36,104 nucleotides of DNA from an uncultured Fibrobacterota bacterium (GCA_903825275.1 CAIKAA010000535.1:1-36104), one strand, 5' to 3'. Shown: positions 8,799-16,987, counted from the first letter of the stretch. Notes: a model not told the origin generated them from the sequence alone. Numbers and translations are program-made.

Positions 8799-8971
8799 CA
8801 GTGAGGCCACCGGCGTAGATCCCGGTTCTTATGACAGCGCAGGACTTGATCTACAATTTCAGTCATCTGATGAGGGTCGAGAGTTGGGTTCGAGCTCGAA
8901 CGGGTCGATTTGGTTTCCCCAGCTAGTTGGGATTCGGGGGCCATTTCTACTTGATGGATGACGACGGGCAT
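8798..8971 (-). CDS. Small DUF5908-like eCIS protein, 57 aa
   Basis: A short gene between the LysM adaptor and hub genes. It starts at ATG 8971, seven bases downstream of the LysM gene, with AGGGAAG upstream, and ends in a TGA that overlaps the hub ATG. It encodes 57 residues beginning MPVVIHQVEM, with a polar middle and a C-terminal stretch 'MTEIVDQVLRCHKNRD'. The pattern of a short N-terminal strand beginning MP-[IV]-x-I, a variable linker and an amphipathic C-terminal helix matches the small DUF5908 proteins found at this place in eCIS operons. The role of that family is not established to my knowledge. The existence of the gene is well supported by its tight packing; the family call is from memory of pattern and position. 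Confidence 0.72.
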   Translation of the reverse strand: MPVVIHQVEMAPESQLAGETKSTRSSSNPTLDPHQMTEIVDQVLRCHKNRDLRRWPH

Positions 8972-8977
8972 GATGTA

Positions 8978-9688
8978 TTACTTCCCTGTGCCAAGGGAGG
9001 ATGGATCCAGCATGGTCCCTGCTCCCGGAAAACGTGGATTGTTGATCCCGTTTGAAGATGCCAAACTCTGCCAATCAATCCCGTTAGAGGCCGCTGCCGA
9101 TTGCAGGGATTGACCGGCGTGGATGGGGATCTGTGGAATGGTTTTCGGGCTCTTGCCAAGCAACCCGAACCAGGCGTCGCTCTTGAATTCGGAACGCAGG
9201 ATCTTTTGCTGCGACAATCCGAGTGAAATGTTTGCACGTAATGGCTTGCCCTGTGGTGAGAAATATTCCAGAGCTTCTTCCAACGAGTCGACCAGCCCGT
9301 CGAATAGAAGAGATCCCCAAAGGAATCGGATTCCCGGTGGGAGGAATTTCTTTGCGTCCGTGGACGCCGCTTGGGGAGTGATGAAGAAGGTCACGTCTTG
9401 GGTCAGTTTGCGAACATCATCGATCGTTTCGCCGTTGGCACCCGGAGAACTTGCATCAAACCACAATTGGACGGAGAGCTTGGTCGTGCCGGATCCAATG
9501 AATTGTCGTCCCGCGCTTCCCTGGGATTGATCACCGCCGCCCGAAGAGTTAGTCTGGATTTGGTTGGCGAACTGTAGCTTGAGGGTTTCGGGATTGAATT
9601 GAACCGTCACTACTTTGCCGCCCGATTTTGGGCCCTGCATCTGTTCGTCCAGTTCGATGAGTTGAGCTTTCATGGGTGCCTGGCTCAT
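8978..9688 (-). CDS. LysM-containing tube/baseplate adaptor (Afp7-like)
   Basis: A 236-residue protein of the CIS tube-adaptor family (Afp7/Pvc7, related to gp53). The N-terminal domain (about 1-175) has 'KVVTVQFNPETLKLQFANQI' and 'TTKLSVQLWFDAS', characteristic of this family. A C-terminal LysM-like module lies at about 188-222 ('HAGQSLQSAAASNGIDWQSL', then 'NNPR'). In baseplates it contacts the tube initiator, and the LysM module does not bind peptidoglycan as in cell-wall hydrolases. The start ATG overlaps the stop of the preceding tube gene by four bases. Confidence 0.9.
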   Translation of the reverse strand: MSQAPMKAQLIELDEQMQGPKSGGKVVTVQFNPETLKLQFANQIQTNSSGGGDQSQGSAGRQFIGSGTTKLSVQLWFDASSPGANGETIDDVRKLTQDVTFFITPQAASTDAKKFLPPGIRFLWGSLLFDGLVDSLEEALEYFSPQGKPLRANISLGLSQQKILRSEFKSDAWFGLLGKSPKTIPQIPIHAGQSLQSAAASNGIDWQSLASSNGINNPRFPGAGTMLDPSSLGTGK

Positions 9689-10158
9689 GTGGAAGCTCCC
9701 GGGAATTTGATCGTAAACCGTTCGTAGGCGATTTGGAGTTCCTCTACCGCCACCATTCCGTCACGGGCATTCATGGGCGGGGCTTTCAATTTGATGGGCA
9801 AACAGCGCGAAAGCTGAAAGCGTACGCTTTCTCCAGAATGATCAGATGAAGACACCACGACTTCGACTTCAGCCCGCAACGTTGGGTCGTCGATGCTTTT
9901 GGACATCCAATCCCAAAGGGCCGCGCTGTCCGTGCTCATGCCTCTCTTGAGGCTTAGTTGACCCCAAACGGAAGGGCCGGCAAGTCGAATTTGGCGATCG
10001 TTGCCCCCACCTTCACGAATTGTCTTAACTTCCATGCTCACTTCCAGCCCATCGCATTCTGAGAACGCGCCTGAAACCAATGGGGACCGGTCGCCATCGG
10101 GAATGATTTCCACTTGGAAGTTGAACGCGGTGAATGGCTTATACTGTGGTGAGCTCAT
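9685..10158 (-). CDS. Second tube protein (tube initiator, Afp5-like, gp19 family)
   Basis: A 157-residue T4 gp19-family tail tube protein. The hallmark pattern is visible: 'FTAFNFQVEI' at the N-terminus, 'GAFSECDGLEVSMEVKTIREGG' in the middle (with the family's F-x-E-x-x-G-L step), 'LSLKRGMSTD', and the C-terminal 'VAVEELQIAYERFTIK'. Compared with the first tube protein (12920-13372) it lies nearer the baseplate genes and next to the LysM adaptor, as Afp5 does, so it probably forms the first ring of the inner tube rather than the tube body. The start ATG overlaps the preceding stop (ATGA). Confidence 0.9.
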   Translation of the reverse strand: MSSPQYKPFTAFNFQVEIIPDGDRSPLVSGAFSECDGLEVSMEVKTIREGGGNDRQIRLAGPSVWGQLSLKRGMSTDSAALWDWMSKSIDDPTLRAEVEVVVSSSDHSGESVRFQLSRCLPIKLKAPPMNARDGMVAVEELQIAYERFTIKFPGAST

Positions 10159-12920
10159 CTTGTCTCCTCGGTAAGAAGACGTTCACCCACCACAGTCAAG
10201 CTTAAGACCAACCAAGTTAACGGAATCGAAGGTGCCACACGCAAATCCACACGAAGGATTCCGCTGTCAGAATCTGACTGAACATCCACACGATAGGAGC
10301 TTCCTTCTCCAATTCCGCGCATCGCGCCACGACGATGCAGTTCGCCGAGAATTTTCAAGAAAGCGCGTTCGATCGAGCGTTCCAGCACTGGACCTGAAGG
10401 CTCGAAGACCCAATCCTCTCCGGTCTGCTTGCATAGCCTTCGTAGTAGCCCCAAGAATCGACGTACGTTCGAAGGGATGTCGTCGGGATCTTCGCTCAAG
10501 GTGTCCCACCAATTCATGAACGCTCCTTGGGGGTCCATTCCTATTGGGCAAACCTGTGCATCGCGGAGGTTTGCCTCGTCGCCGGGAGCCAGAAGCAGGT
10601 CAGTCGACATGACCTGAAACAATGGTTTACGGCCGGGTGAGATCCATGCACCCTGCGCGATGGCGGTCGAGGCGAGCAGACCAGCTACGGCCCCTTCTGG
10701 GGTGACTGCATGGAATATGTCGTCAAATGTTCTGATCCAAGGATGTACCAGAATTCCTTGGGAAAGCAAGTGGAGTTCGCTGGGATTGATCGATGGAACC
10801 AGGTCTGGCAAGTTCCTGCTGTCACGCAATGACCGGGCATGATTGGCGGCATCCTCCCATCGCCAATGGACGGGAAGCGAAAGGATGGCCATGACATCTC
10901 CACGTGCCGAAGCCGTGCGAAGAATCGCTCTGTGGATGGACAATATTCCTTGGGGGTCTGGTTGTGAGGCCATAAATTGAAACGGTTGATTGAGCACTTC
11001 CGCAATCGACGACCACGCTCCAGCGATGCCGTCCTGGATTGCGCGGACTCGATATCGCCGCAGACCAGCTTGATTGATTTGGCGGACGTAGCTTGACGAT
11101 TCTCCGACATAGACCGTTTCCCAGACAATCTTGGATGGATCGACGGACTCCTGCAATTCAAAACTTTCCTCGACCGAATCGTCCGCATTCCAGTTTAGTT
11201 GGAGTCGCCCATCTGGTCCAGGCGGATTGCCCTTGTACCAATAGGGAGGAAAAAAAAGACCGGATTGGCATACATGGAATTCGCCAATTGGGGCGTCTGG
11301 TTCAGGTGGTGCAACCACCACATTCCACCACATATCCGAGACTCCCACAGGCTCCCAATTTGGATGCACTACATCGGGAACTGAAACCAATGTCGCTTCG
11401 CTGGATGGTCCAGGTGTGGCGCCTGCCAAGAGGGCATGGACACCTCGTGGGAAAGTCAAAGTCGATTTTCGCAGCTGTCGATCTGCCCAGCGGTCGCGTT
11501 GGGCGCGACGTGCTTCTCGATCATTGGTTGGAGAATCAGGTACGGGTGGATCTTCCGGGGGCATACACAGAAAGGCCTGGGCTTCGGCTTTGGCGGCCAA
11601 GGTGGGAGCGAGTTCACCCCTCAGGTTCGAGTCTAGAAACATCGATGCACTGATCGCGGCGTTGAAGCTCGCCAATCCATCGCGCTCCAAGGCCGGAGCC
11701 GGATCGGAGAGGGGTCCGGTACCATCAAAGAAGTCAGGGGCCTCACCCAGGGGAAAAATGAAATTCGAAGGAGTGGGGGGGAGAAGAGGAAACTCGGGAG
11801 GGATTTCAATGCCTTGCGCGTTGGCAAGGGAAAGATCTGTCACCAACGATTCCACTCCATCAACAATTGAATAAAGGTCTAGGCGGATTCGGTCGACGAT
11901 CAACGCGGTGTGGGTGAGCCATAGGTCGAGATCATTGTCAAGCCCAGTGACGGCAACATCCCATACCTCAGCAATTAGTCTTACTTCCAGGATTTCGTGA
12001 ACGATGTCTTCCTGCGAAACTTGGCATTCCAAGACACGCATCCAGGCGGTTGCGCCCGATGTCCAGCGAATTCTCCCCACCGTGCCCTGGGACATGACCA
12101 AATCGAGTCCGATGCTCGAATAGATCTGAACAAGGTTGTCTGCAATCCAGAAGGCGGCGGCGCCGGTGCGTGATTCTGTCCAAGTCAGGCCATCCGAACG
12201 GTCGAAGATCCCGATTCGACATTCGCCAGAAGTGCTTGGACCTTCAGATAGGCGCCGCAATGCCACTCCTGGACCAAGAACAGCCATAACAGCTCGGAGA
12301 TCTGACCCAGGCTTTGGCGTCATGGAATTCACGGGAAGCAAATACTGCGTCTGTTCGTCGAGTTGGATGCGAACCAGATCGCCGGCACGCAAGTCGCTAG
12401 GGTTTGGCAAAAGGAAATCGGCCGTTCGTGTATCGTTGACTTTTGCCGTTCCTCCGGTGCATTGGAGGTGGAGTCTGCCAATTTGCGTGGACAAACGAAG
12501 GGAATCGGACCACGACCCAAAATCACGTGTTGCCGATTCAACGGGAGAGATCTTCAACGAGGTGTCGAATCGGGCTTCCAATAACGAGGGGAAAGCAAAA
12601 TGGTTTTTGCGAACCTTCTGGATATCGAGGACCCGCATCACCCAGCAACGAAGGCCGCCGTTTGCAAAAAATTGCCGAACAGTTCCAGGAAGATTTCCCT
12701 TCAGGACGGAATTCGACGACGGATCGAACGCCAATTCGACCTCGCCGCCGAAATGTTCCAAGAATTGGACATAGCTCTCCAATGCAACAGGAGTGTCGAT
12801 GGGTCCCCTACGAGCAAACCCGACAAAATACGCCACATCCATTCGGGGGAGGGTATCCCCTGAACCAGATGTGCCTGTCAGGAATCGGATGCTAGGGAGC
12901 CTGCGCGAGACCACTGTCAT
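10155..12920 (-). CDS. Large divergent sheath-like protein with fibronectin type III-like insert
   Basis: A 921-residue protein encoded between the two tube genes, where Afp carries additional sheath paralogues. The start is ATG 12920, overlapping the tube stop as TGATG; GTG 12923 is possible. N-terminal features match sheath proteins ('DVAYFVGFARRGPIDTPVAL', 'FLEHFGG', 'VRQFFANGGLRCWVMRVLD'). Near the C-terminus 'GEDWVFEPSGPVLERSIERAF' echoes the sheath FEPN step, but the strongly conserved PPSG, GVWKAPAN and WGART motifs of the first sheath are absent. Residues about 570-645 look like a fibronectin type III domain ('LQLNWNADDSVEESFELQES', 'LRRYRVRAIQDGIAGAWSS'). It is much longer than a standard sheath. 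It may form a specialised baseplate-proximal ring or decorate the sheath surface (inference). Confidence 0.82.
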   Translation of the reverse strand: MTVVSRRLPSIRFLTGTSGSGDTLPRMDVAYFVGFARRGPIDTPVALESYVQFLEHFGGEVELAFDPSSNSVLKGNLPGTVRQFFANGGLRCWVMRVLDIQKVRKNHFAFPSLLEARFDTSLKISPVESATRDFGSWSDSLRLSTQIGRLHLQCTGGTAKVNDTRTADFLLPNPSDLRAGDLVRIQLDEQTQYLLPVNSMTPKPGSDLRAVMAVLGPGVALRRLSEGPSTSGECRIGIFDRSDGLTWTESRTGAAAFWIADNLVQIYSSIGLDLVMSQGTVGRIRWTSGATAWMRVLECQVSQEDIVHEILEVRLIAEVWDVAVTGLDNDLDLWLTHTALIVDRIRLDLYSIVDGVESLVTDLSLANAQGIEIPPEFPLLPPTPSNFIFPLGEAPDFFDGTGPLSDPAPALERDGLASFNAAISASMFLDSNLRGELAPTLAAKAEAQAFLCMPPEDPPVPDSPTNDREARRAQRDRWADRQLRKSTLTFPRGVHALLAGATPGPSSEATLVSVPDVVHPNWEPVGVSDMWWNVVVAPPEPDAPIGEFHVCQSGLFFPPYWYKGNPPGPDGRLQLNWNADDSVEESFELQESVDPSKIVWETVYVGESSSYVRQINQAGLRRYRVRAIQDGIAGAWSSIAEVLNQPFQFMASQPDPQGILSIHRAILRTASARGDVMAILSLPVHWRWEDAANHARSLRDSRNLPDLVPSINPSELHLLSQGILVHPWIRTFDDIFHAVTPEGAVAGLLASTAIAQGAWISPGRKPLFQVMSTDLLLAPGDEANLRDAQVCPIGMDPQGAFMNWWDTLSEDPDDIPSNVRRFLGLLRRLCKQTGEDWVFEPSGPVLERSIERAFLKILGELHRRGAMRGIGEGSSYRVDVQSDSDSGILRVDLRVAPSIPLTWLVLSLTVVGERLLTEETR

Positions 12921-13372
12921 CACTCCATCTCGAGACGCTCGTAGGCGAGCACCAGCTCTTCCAGGGCTACATCGGTTCCCTTGGCGTTTAACGGACCGCT
13001 GGTATGCTTGATGATCCGCGATCGCAGAAGTTTCCAGGACTGTACGATCTGGGTGTGGTCCTCGTTTTGCAAGTGGATCACAACGGTTCGCAAGGCATTC
13101 TGGTCCCCGTTGCGGATGTCGTTGAGCCAGCTATACAGGTTCAGAGATCCGATTACACCGCGTTTCAATGTGACGTCGGTGGACTTGTTGAGTCCCGTCA
13201 CCTTCATCACGCTGTTCTCGCGACTGTTCCCGTTGCGGTATTCGGCTACGGATACTTCCATGCCGATGCCGCTGATTTCTTGAAAGCCCGCGTCGGGACC
13301 TTCGGTGTTGCCCGTGCCCAAATCGACCAGGAAATTGAATTGGACGTAGGGGCGTTCTCTCAGTGTTGCCAT
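12920..13372 (-). CDS. Inner tube protein (Afp1-like, gp19 family)
   Basis: I take the start at ATG 13372 (150 residues), 25 bases after the sheath stop and preceded by GAGGAAACAG. Longer readings would overlap the sheath gene. Family features are 'RPYVQFNFLVDLG', 'GFQEISGIGMEVSVAEYRNG', 'VTLKRGVIGSLNLYSWLNDI' and the C-terminal 'VALEELVLAYERLEME'. It follows the main sheath gene directly and lacks the extra features of the second tube gene, so it is most likely the repeating hexameric subunit of the inner tube that is expelled on contraction. Confidence 0.92.
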   Translation of the reverse strand: MATLRERPYVQFNFLVDLGTGNTEGPDAGFQEISGIGMEVSVAEYRNGNSRENSVMKVTGLNKSTDVTLKRGVIGSLNLYSWLNDIRNGDQNALRTVVIHLQNEDHTQIVQSWKLLRSRIIKHTSGPLNAKGTDVALEELVLAYERLEME

Positions 13373-13397
13373 TTTCTGTTTCCTCGTGTTATCGGTT

Positions 13398-15407
13398 TCA
13401 GGAACGGCTGTCGGCCGTCCACTGGCCGATGCGGAAGACGACGAATTCTGCTGGCTTGATTGGAGCGACGCCAACCAAGGCGATCAGACGGCCATTGTCG
13501 AGGTCGTTCTGAGTCATTGTGGAACGGTCGCAGCGTACGAAAAAAGCCTTCTCTGGCTTGTCGCCAAGGAGAGCGCCTGATTGCCACTCATTCAGGAGAA
13601 AATCCTGGATGGTGCGTCGAATGTTCGCCCAAAGCAGATCGCCGTTAGGCTCGAAGACCGCCCACTGGGTCCCTTTGTCAATGGATCGCTCTAGGTAGGC
13701 GAAGTAACGGCGCAGATTGACGTACTTCCACTCTGGATCAGAACTGATCGTACGCGCCCCCCACAGCCGGTATCCGCGGCCCTCGAAGAATCGGAAGCAG
13801 TTGATACCTTCGGGATTCAAAACTTCCTGCTGGGCCTTGGAAATGTTTGATTCGAATCCTTGCGACAACCGGACAACTTCGTTTGCGGGGGCTTTCCAAA
13901 CTCCGCGCTCGTTGTCGTTGCGAGCGTAGATTCCCGAAACGAATCCGCTGGGAGGCATGTCGATTGGAACACGCGAAATTGGATCGGAAATGGTCACCCA
14001 GGGATAGTAGAGGGCTGCGTACTTCGAATCGAGCTTGGCCCTGAAATTCCGGACATCCGAAATGGTCTGACCAGGTCCGCAGTCGATGACCGCTATCCGA
14101 TAGCGCATCAATTCGGCGTGGGCGATCAGCAACGAAACGATCGCGTTTGCGTCATCCCTGCGAGACGGATAATTCCAGGTAGATCCGGGGGCTGCGACGA
14201 TCGAGATGTCCTCGATCTCTTCAAACTGTTTGAGTCCAGTGGAGTAATTCTTGGTCGGATCCGACTTGCCTTCGTATTCGGTCGCCCCGGGGATCTGTCC
14301 ATCGTTACCCCCGGCAAGCAACAAATCGACGGAAACGCCCTGCGAGAATTTGTCCGCAGCGGTAATGCCCTTTGCCGCTTCCTGGACTGTGGGTTGAGCA
14401 AGATCGATCGGATCCTTGGAAAGACTTGGCAAAACGTTGGATGGGAACAAGCTTTCCAGAGCCTCTAATCCGGTTGCCACGGATGCCGTGTCGCGAGCAA
14501 AAACCAGAGGCAGGCCACGGGCATCCGATGTGGATGATGGATCGGTGGAGAACCGACTGAAGACAGAATCCGACAGGCCCGCTGTCGAGTGACTCGGATC
14601 CACCGAGAGGCCGGACCAGCTGCGAATTTCGCTTCCTCCGTCAAGAGACAGAAGCGATACAGTCAACGTGATCGCTCGAACCGTGTCCCCTTTTCCTGGC
14701 TCGGCAGAAGGGACCAAGTCGGTGATCTTCTTCAGGGGCGTCCCTGTTCCATCATCGAATTCCCAAATGCTCTCGGATTGGTTCCACTTGGCCAAGTAAA
14801 GCTTGCCTTTGTCGGGAGTTCCCACCGGAGTGGCGTCGTAGATCCAAACCAGGTCGAGATCATTTAGCGCACCTAAGACCGGCGTGTCGGTGGTTCCGCT
14901 AACACCCAGAATATTGCGACCGGCCTTCAGGGTCAGGCGGACCCGAAGGTTGCCAGCTGCGCCAGGATGTCTGGCGCGAACTCGAACAAGATTGTCGTTC
15001 GAATCGGCGCGGGCATGGCCGTCCGTGAATAATCCGTCTGTGTTGGCGCTGATGGTGAGCTCGTCCGCCAAGGCGATCGGAGCGTATTCCCAATCTGTGC
15101 TTGCCTTTTGGAGAGGTTTGAACACGCGGCTTGCATAGAGTCGCATGCCGCCTTCCGCGAAGAAGGCGCGCACCGCATGCCATAGGTAGTTTGGAGATTC
15201 TGTCTTGTCGGAGTAGACCAGATTTTCACCTGATCCATAGATTTGTTCGAACTCTGCAAGACTTGTTACGATATCCGGAAGTATTGTGACAGGCCCCGAG
15301 GACGCAGGTCCAACAAATCCGGTCGTGGTTGTCGAGACTCCTTCGATGGACTTGGCCCGAAAGGACGTCTCCTCGACAAAGACTCCTGGCGCGAGATATT
15401 CTGGCAT
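13398..15407 (-). CDS. Contractile sheath protein
   Basis: A 669-residue tail sheath protein. The start is ATG 15407 (MPEYLAPGVFVEE...), preceded by AGGGAG; an upstream extension of the frame lies over the neighbouring gene. Sheath hallmarks are present in order: 'YLAPGVFVEETSFRAKSIEG' and 'TTGFVG' at the N-terminus, 'VRAFFAEGGMRLYASRVF' (about 90-107), 'YYPWVTISDP' and 'PPSGFVSGIYARNDNERGVW' (about 470-500), 'GINCFRFFEGRGYRLWGART', 'WKYVNLRRYFAYLERSID', 'FEPNGDLLWANIRRTIQDFL', 'GDKPEKAFFVRCDRSTMTQ' and 'KPAEFVVFRI'. It carries all conserved segments needed for a functional contractile sheath, unlike the 921-residue paralogue. Confidence 0.95.
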   Translation of the reverse strand: MPEYLAPGVFVEETSFRAKSIEGVSTTTTGFVGPASSGPVTILPDIVTSLAEFEQIYGSGENLVYSDKTESPNYLWHAVRAFFAEGGMRLYASRVFKPLQKASTDWEYAPIALADELTISANTDGLFTDGHARADSNDNLVRVRARHPGAAGNLRVRLTLKAGRNILGVSGTTDTPVLGALNDLDLVWIYDATPVGTPDKGKLYLAKWNQSESIWEFDDGTGTPLKKITDLVPSAEPGKGDTVRAITLTVSLLSLDGGSEIRSWSGLSVDPSHSTAGLSDSVFSRFSTDPSSTSDARGLPLVFARDTASVATGLEALESLFPSNVLPSLSKDPIDLAQPTVQEAAKGITAADKFSQGVSVDLLLAGGNDGQIPGATEYEGKSDPTKNYSTGLKQFEEIEDISIVAAPGSTWNYPSRRDDANAIVSLLIAHAELMRYRIAVIDCGPGQTISDVRNFRAKLDSKYAALYYPWVTISDPISRVPIDMPPSGFVSGIYARNDNERGVWKAPANEVVRLSQGFESNISKAQQEVLNPEGINCFRFFEGRGYRLWGARTISSDPEWKYVNLRRYFAYLERSIDKGTQWAVFEPNGDLLWANIRRTIQDFLLNEWQSGALLGDKPEKAFFVRCDRSTMTQNDLDNGRLIALVGVAPIKPAEFVVFRIGQWTADSRS

Positions 15408-15429
15408 AGAGAGGCTCCCTGTGGTGGTT

Positions 15430-16221
15430 TCAGGCTTGGATGAGGAGGAACGAAGAATTCGCAAGGGAACTGGAGGTGGACATAATTGTCTCTCCAGTCG
15501 AGCATTCGAGGGTAGTGAGTTGGGTGCTCGGCGCAGACAACGCCGCCACGATGGGCATGGAAGCAAGATCCGTCAAGGATGGAGAATCATTTCCAATCCT
15601 TGCGGAAGACCATCTGAAGGTCAAATCAAAGATCCAGCGTTTCGTGTCGAACGGTTCGCTCGAAGGCATGGAGGCGGGTCGAATCCTGTCAGGTGGCGCA
15701 GGAAATGCCGCAGTGATGGATCCTGCATTGGACGACATCCCGATGGTCATCAAATCGGATCCCAACCGCACTTCCATCAAGGCCCAGGGGACAATGGTTT
15801 CATCGGATTCTCGCCGGAGGTCGGCTCGAAGACAGATCCAGCCCGCAGGACATGTACGAGCAGGGTGTGCGAAGGTTGGCACATGGAAGGCTGGAGCCAA
15901 ATTCGAGAACTCTGCGGGAACGTTGAACCAAAATGTGTCACATGGAACGAGAGGTTCGAAACGCAACGGTAGGATTCTGCGTTCTGGGTCGTCCACTTCC
16001 ACTAGAATTTGCTCTTGGTGGCTTGCGTCGATTCTTCCCACGAGATGTGGAATGGACAGGAGCACATGGCAATTTGAAGCCGAGCGAGAAAGCGTTTGCC
16101 AACGCCCGGGACGCAGGCTGTGTTGGGCGCGCACACGAACGGAAGAAGGCGAAAGGGACGGTGCCCAAGGATCCCAAAGTTGGATTCCCAACAAAGACCC
16201 TAATGTGACAGAATCCGTCAT
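15430..16221 (-). CDS. Uncharacterised beta-rich eCIS operon protein
   Basis: A 263-residue protein that I cannot assign to a named family. It is encoded between the cap-type gene and the sheath gene; its ATG overlaps the upstream stop as TAATG, so it belongs to the operon. Residues about 10-95 and 125-190 look like two beta-sandwich-type segments separated by a proline-rich loop, with phrases such as 'SVRVRAQHS', 'CHVLLSIPHL', 'ERRILPLRFEPLVP' and 'GWICLRADLRRESDE', vaguely like carboxypeptidase-regulatory folds. No signal peptide or membrane segment is evident. A long open frame exists on the opposite strand over the same bases, but the operon overlaps favour this strand. A cap, collar or sheath-associated role is plausible from position only. 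Confidence 0.75.
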   Translation of the reverse strand: MTDSVTLGSLLGIQLWDPWAPSLSPSSVRVRAQHSLRPGRWQTLSRSASNCHVLLSIPHLVGRIDASHQEQILVEVDDPERRILPLRFEPLVPCDTFWFNVPAEFSNLAPAFHVPTFAHPARTCPAGWICLRADLRRESDETIVPWALMEVRLGSDLMTIGMSSNAGSITAAFPAPPDRIRPASMPSSEPFDTKRWIFDLTFRWSSARIGNDSPSLTDLASMPIVAALSAPSTQLTTLECSTGETIMSTSSSLANSSFLLIQA

Positions 16222-16835
16222 TATTTCGCCTCCAGGCCAGGGCTTGCTTGAAAGGTGCGTGAAGTGACGGCGGGTCCTTCAATCTGAATGATTTCGGAAT
16301 CGATCTGCACCGCTCTTGCCACGTAGGTCATGGAGGCGGGTAGCTTGTGTTTGAATTTGTCCCAAAGTGCCAGCCAATCCGCAGGTAAAAGTGGATCGCA
16401 AATGAGCTCGACGGATTCGTAAGGTTGAAAGCAGATCTCTCCGGTAGAAAGGGAACCGTTCAATGAGCCTGCATCGAGGATGGGCCGGTCTTCGAAATGG
16501 CGCATCATCCAGCCCAGAATCCGAAGTTGGCGTTCTGCATCAGTCGCCCAAGGGGTGATCAAAAGGAAAACGTCTACCGGAAGGCTTGGTCGCTTGCGAC
16601 TTCCGTCCGTTTCGCGGCGGACTGGCTTATTGCGTAATTGCGCATTGGGTGCGATTTTCCAAGGGAATACAGTAAATCCTTCAGTCACAATTCTCCCTGT
16701 TTGGGAATTGAACGATTCTGTCTGATAAATTTCAAATGACGGTGTCGCACCGGCGAATTCTGCAGCTGGACAGAAGTCAGAAAGACTTCTGAGCAATGAT
16801 TTGCAAACGCAAGCTATCGCGCTATAACGTGCCAT
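16221..16835 (-). CDS. Pvc16/DUF4255 cap-type protein (Afp16-like)
   Basis: A 204-residue protein from ATG 16835, with CAGGG upstream; an in-frame extension of 15 codons further upstream is less likely. It begins 'MARYSAIACVCKSLLRSL', typical of DUF4255/Pvc16 N-terminal domains, and continues with 'GFTVFPWKIAPNAQLRNKP', 'RPSLPVDVFLLITPWATDAE', 'LRILGWMMRHFEDRPILDAG' and 'ADWLALWDKFKHKLPASMTY', all characteristic of the family. In Afp and PVC this protein caps the distal end and controls the length of tube and sheath. Here it is the first gene of the operon, an order I associate with the Streptomyces/cyanobacterial type of locus rather than with Afp, where it is last. Confidence 0.9.
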   Translation of the reverse strand: MARYSAIACVCKSLLRSLSDFCPAAEFAGATPSFEIYQTESFNSQTGRIVTEGFTVFPWKIAPNAQLRNKPVRRETDGSRKRPSLPVDVFLLITPWATDAERQLRILGWMMRHFEDRPILDAGSLNGSLSTGEICFQPYESVELICDPLLPADWLALWDKFKHKLPASMTYVARAVQIDSEIIQIEGPAVTSRTFQASPGLEAK

Positions 16836-16873
16836 TTGAACCCTGTGGGAAATTGGTAACTCAATAAGGCCTA

Positions 16874-16888
16874 CGCACACTATGTGCG
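16874..16888. promoter_or_regulatory. Perfect inverted repeat in the eCIS leader
   Basis: CGCACA-CTA-TGTGCG, 6-base arms with a 3-base centre, lies 39 bases upstream of the cap-gene ATG and about 70 bases downstream of the predicted -10. It could be a regulator-binding site or a small RNA hairpin in the leader. Confidence 0.35.
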
Positions 16889-16958
16889 CGGATGAAAGGC
16901 ATCAGCGTCATTCTCTCTGTTCTGGGGGAATTTTGTTAACCCGGAACAGTTTACTATT

Positions 16959-16987
16959 AAGGTATTGTCGGAGACAATAGTTGTCAA
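16959..16987 (-). promoter_or_regulatory. Predicted sigma-70-type promoter of the eCIS operon with palindrome in the spacer
   Basis: On the minus strand a consensus -35 TTGACA (16987-16982) is followed after exactly 17 bases by TACCTT (16964-16959), a moderate -10. The spacer and the edge of the -10 contain a perfect 7-base inverted repeat TATTGTC-TCC-GACAATA (16979-16963). A dimeric regulator bound there would overlap RNA polymerase, so repression is the simplest reading. The leader to the first ATG would be about 115-120 bases. The -35 match and spacing are seen directly; activity is inferred. Confidence 0.45.

Noticed and set aside
15440-16267. Long plus-strand reading of 275 codons opposite the beta-rich eCIS gene
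   Set aside because: It is antisense to a gene whose start overlaps the cap gene stop and which continues operon order. The plus-strand product is low-complexity-like, with no family features.
1-16835. Complete contractile prophage
   Set aside because: No capsid, terminase, portal, lysis or integrase genes are visible, and the Pvc16, DUF5908-like and LysM proteins are characteristic of eCIS rather than phage tails.
16874-16888. Leader palindrome as a LexA (SOS) box
   Set aside because: The arms CGCACA/TGTGCG with a three-base centre do not match the SOS box forms I know, including the spaced TGC...GCA type; left as an unassigned palindrome.
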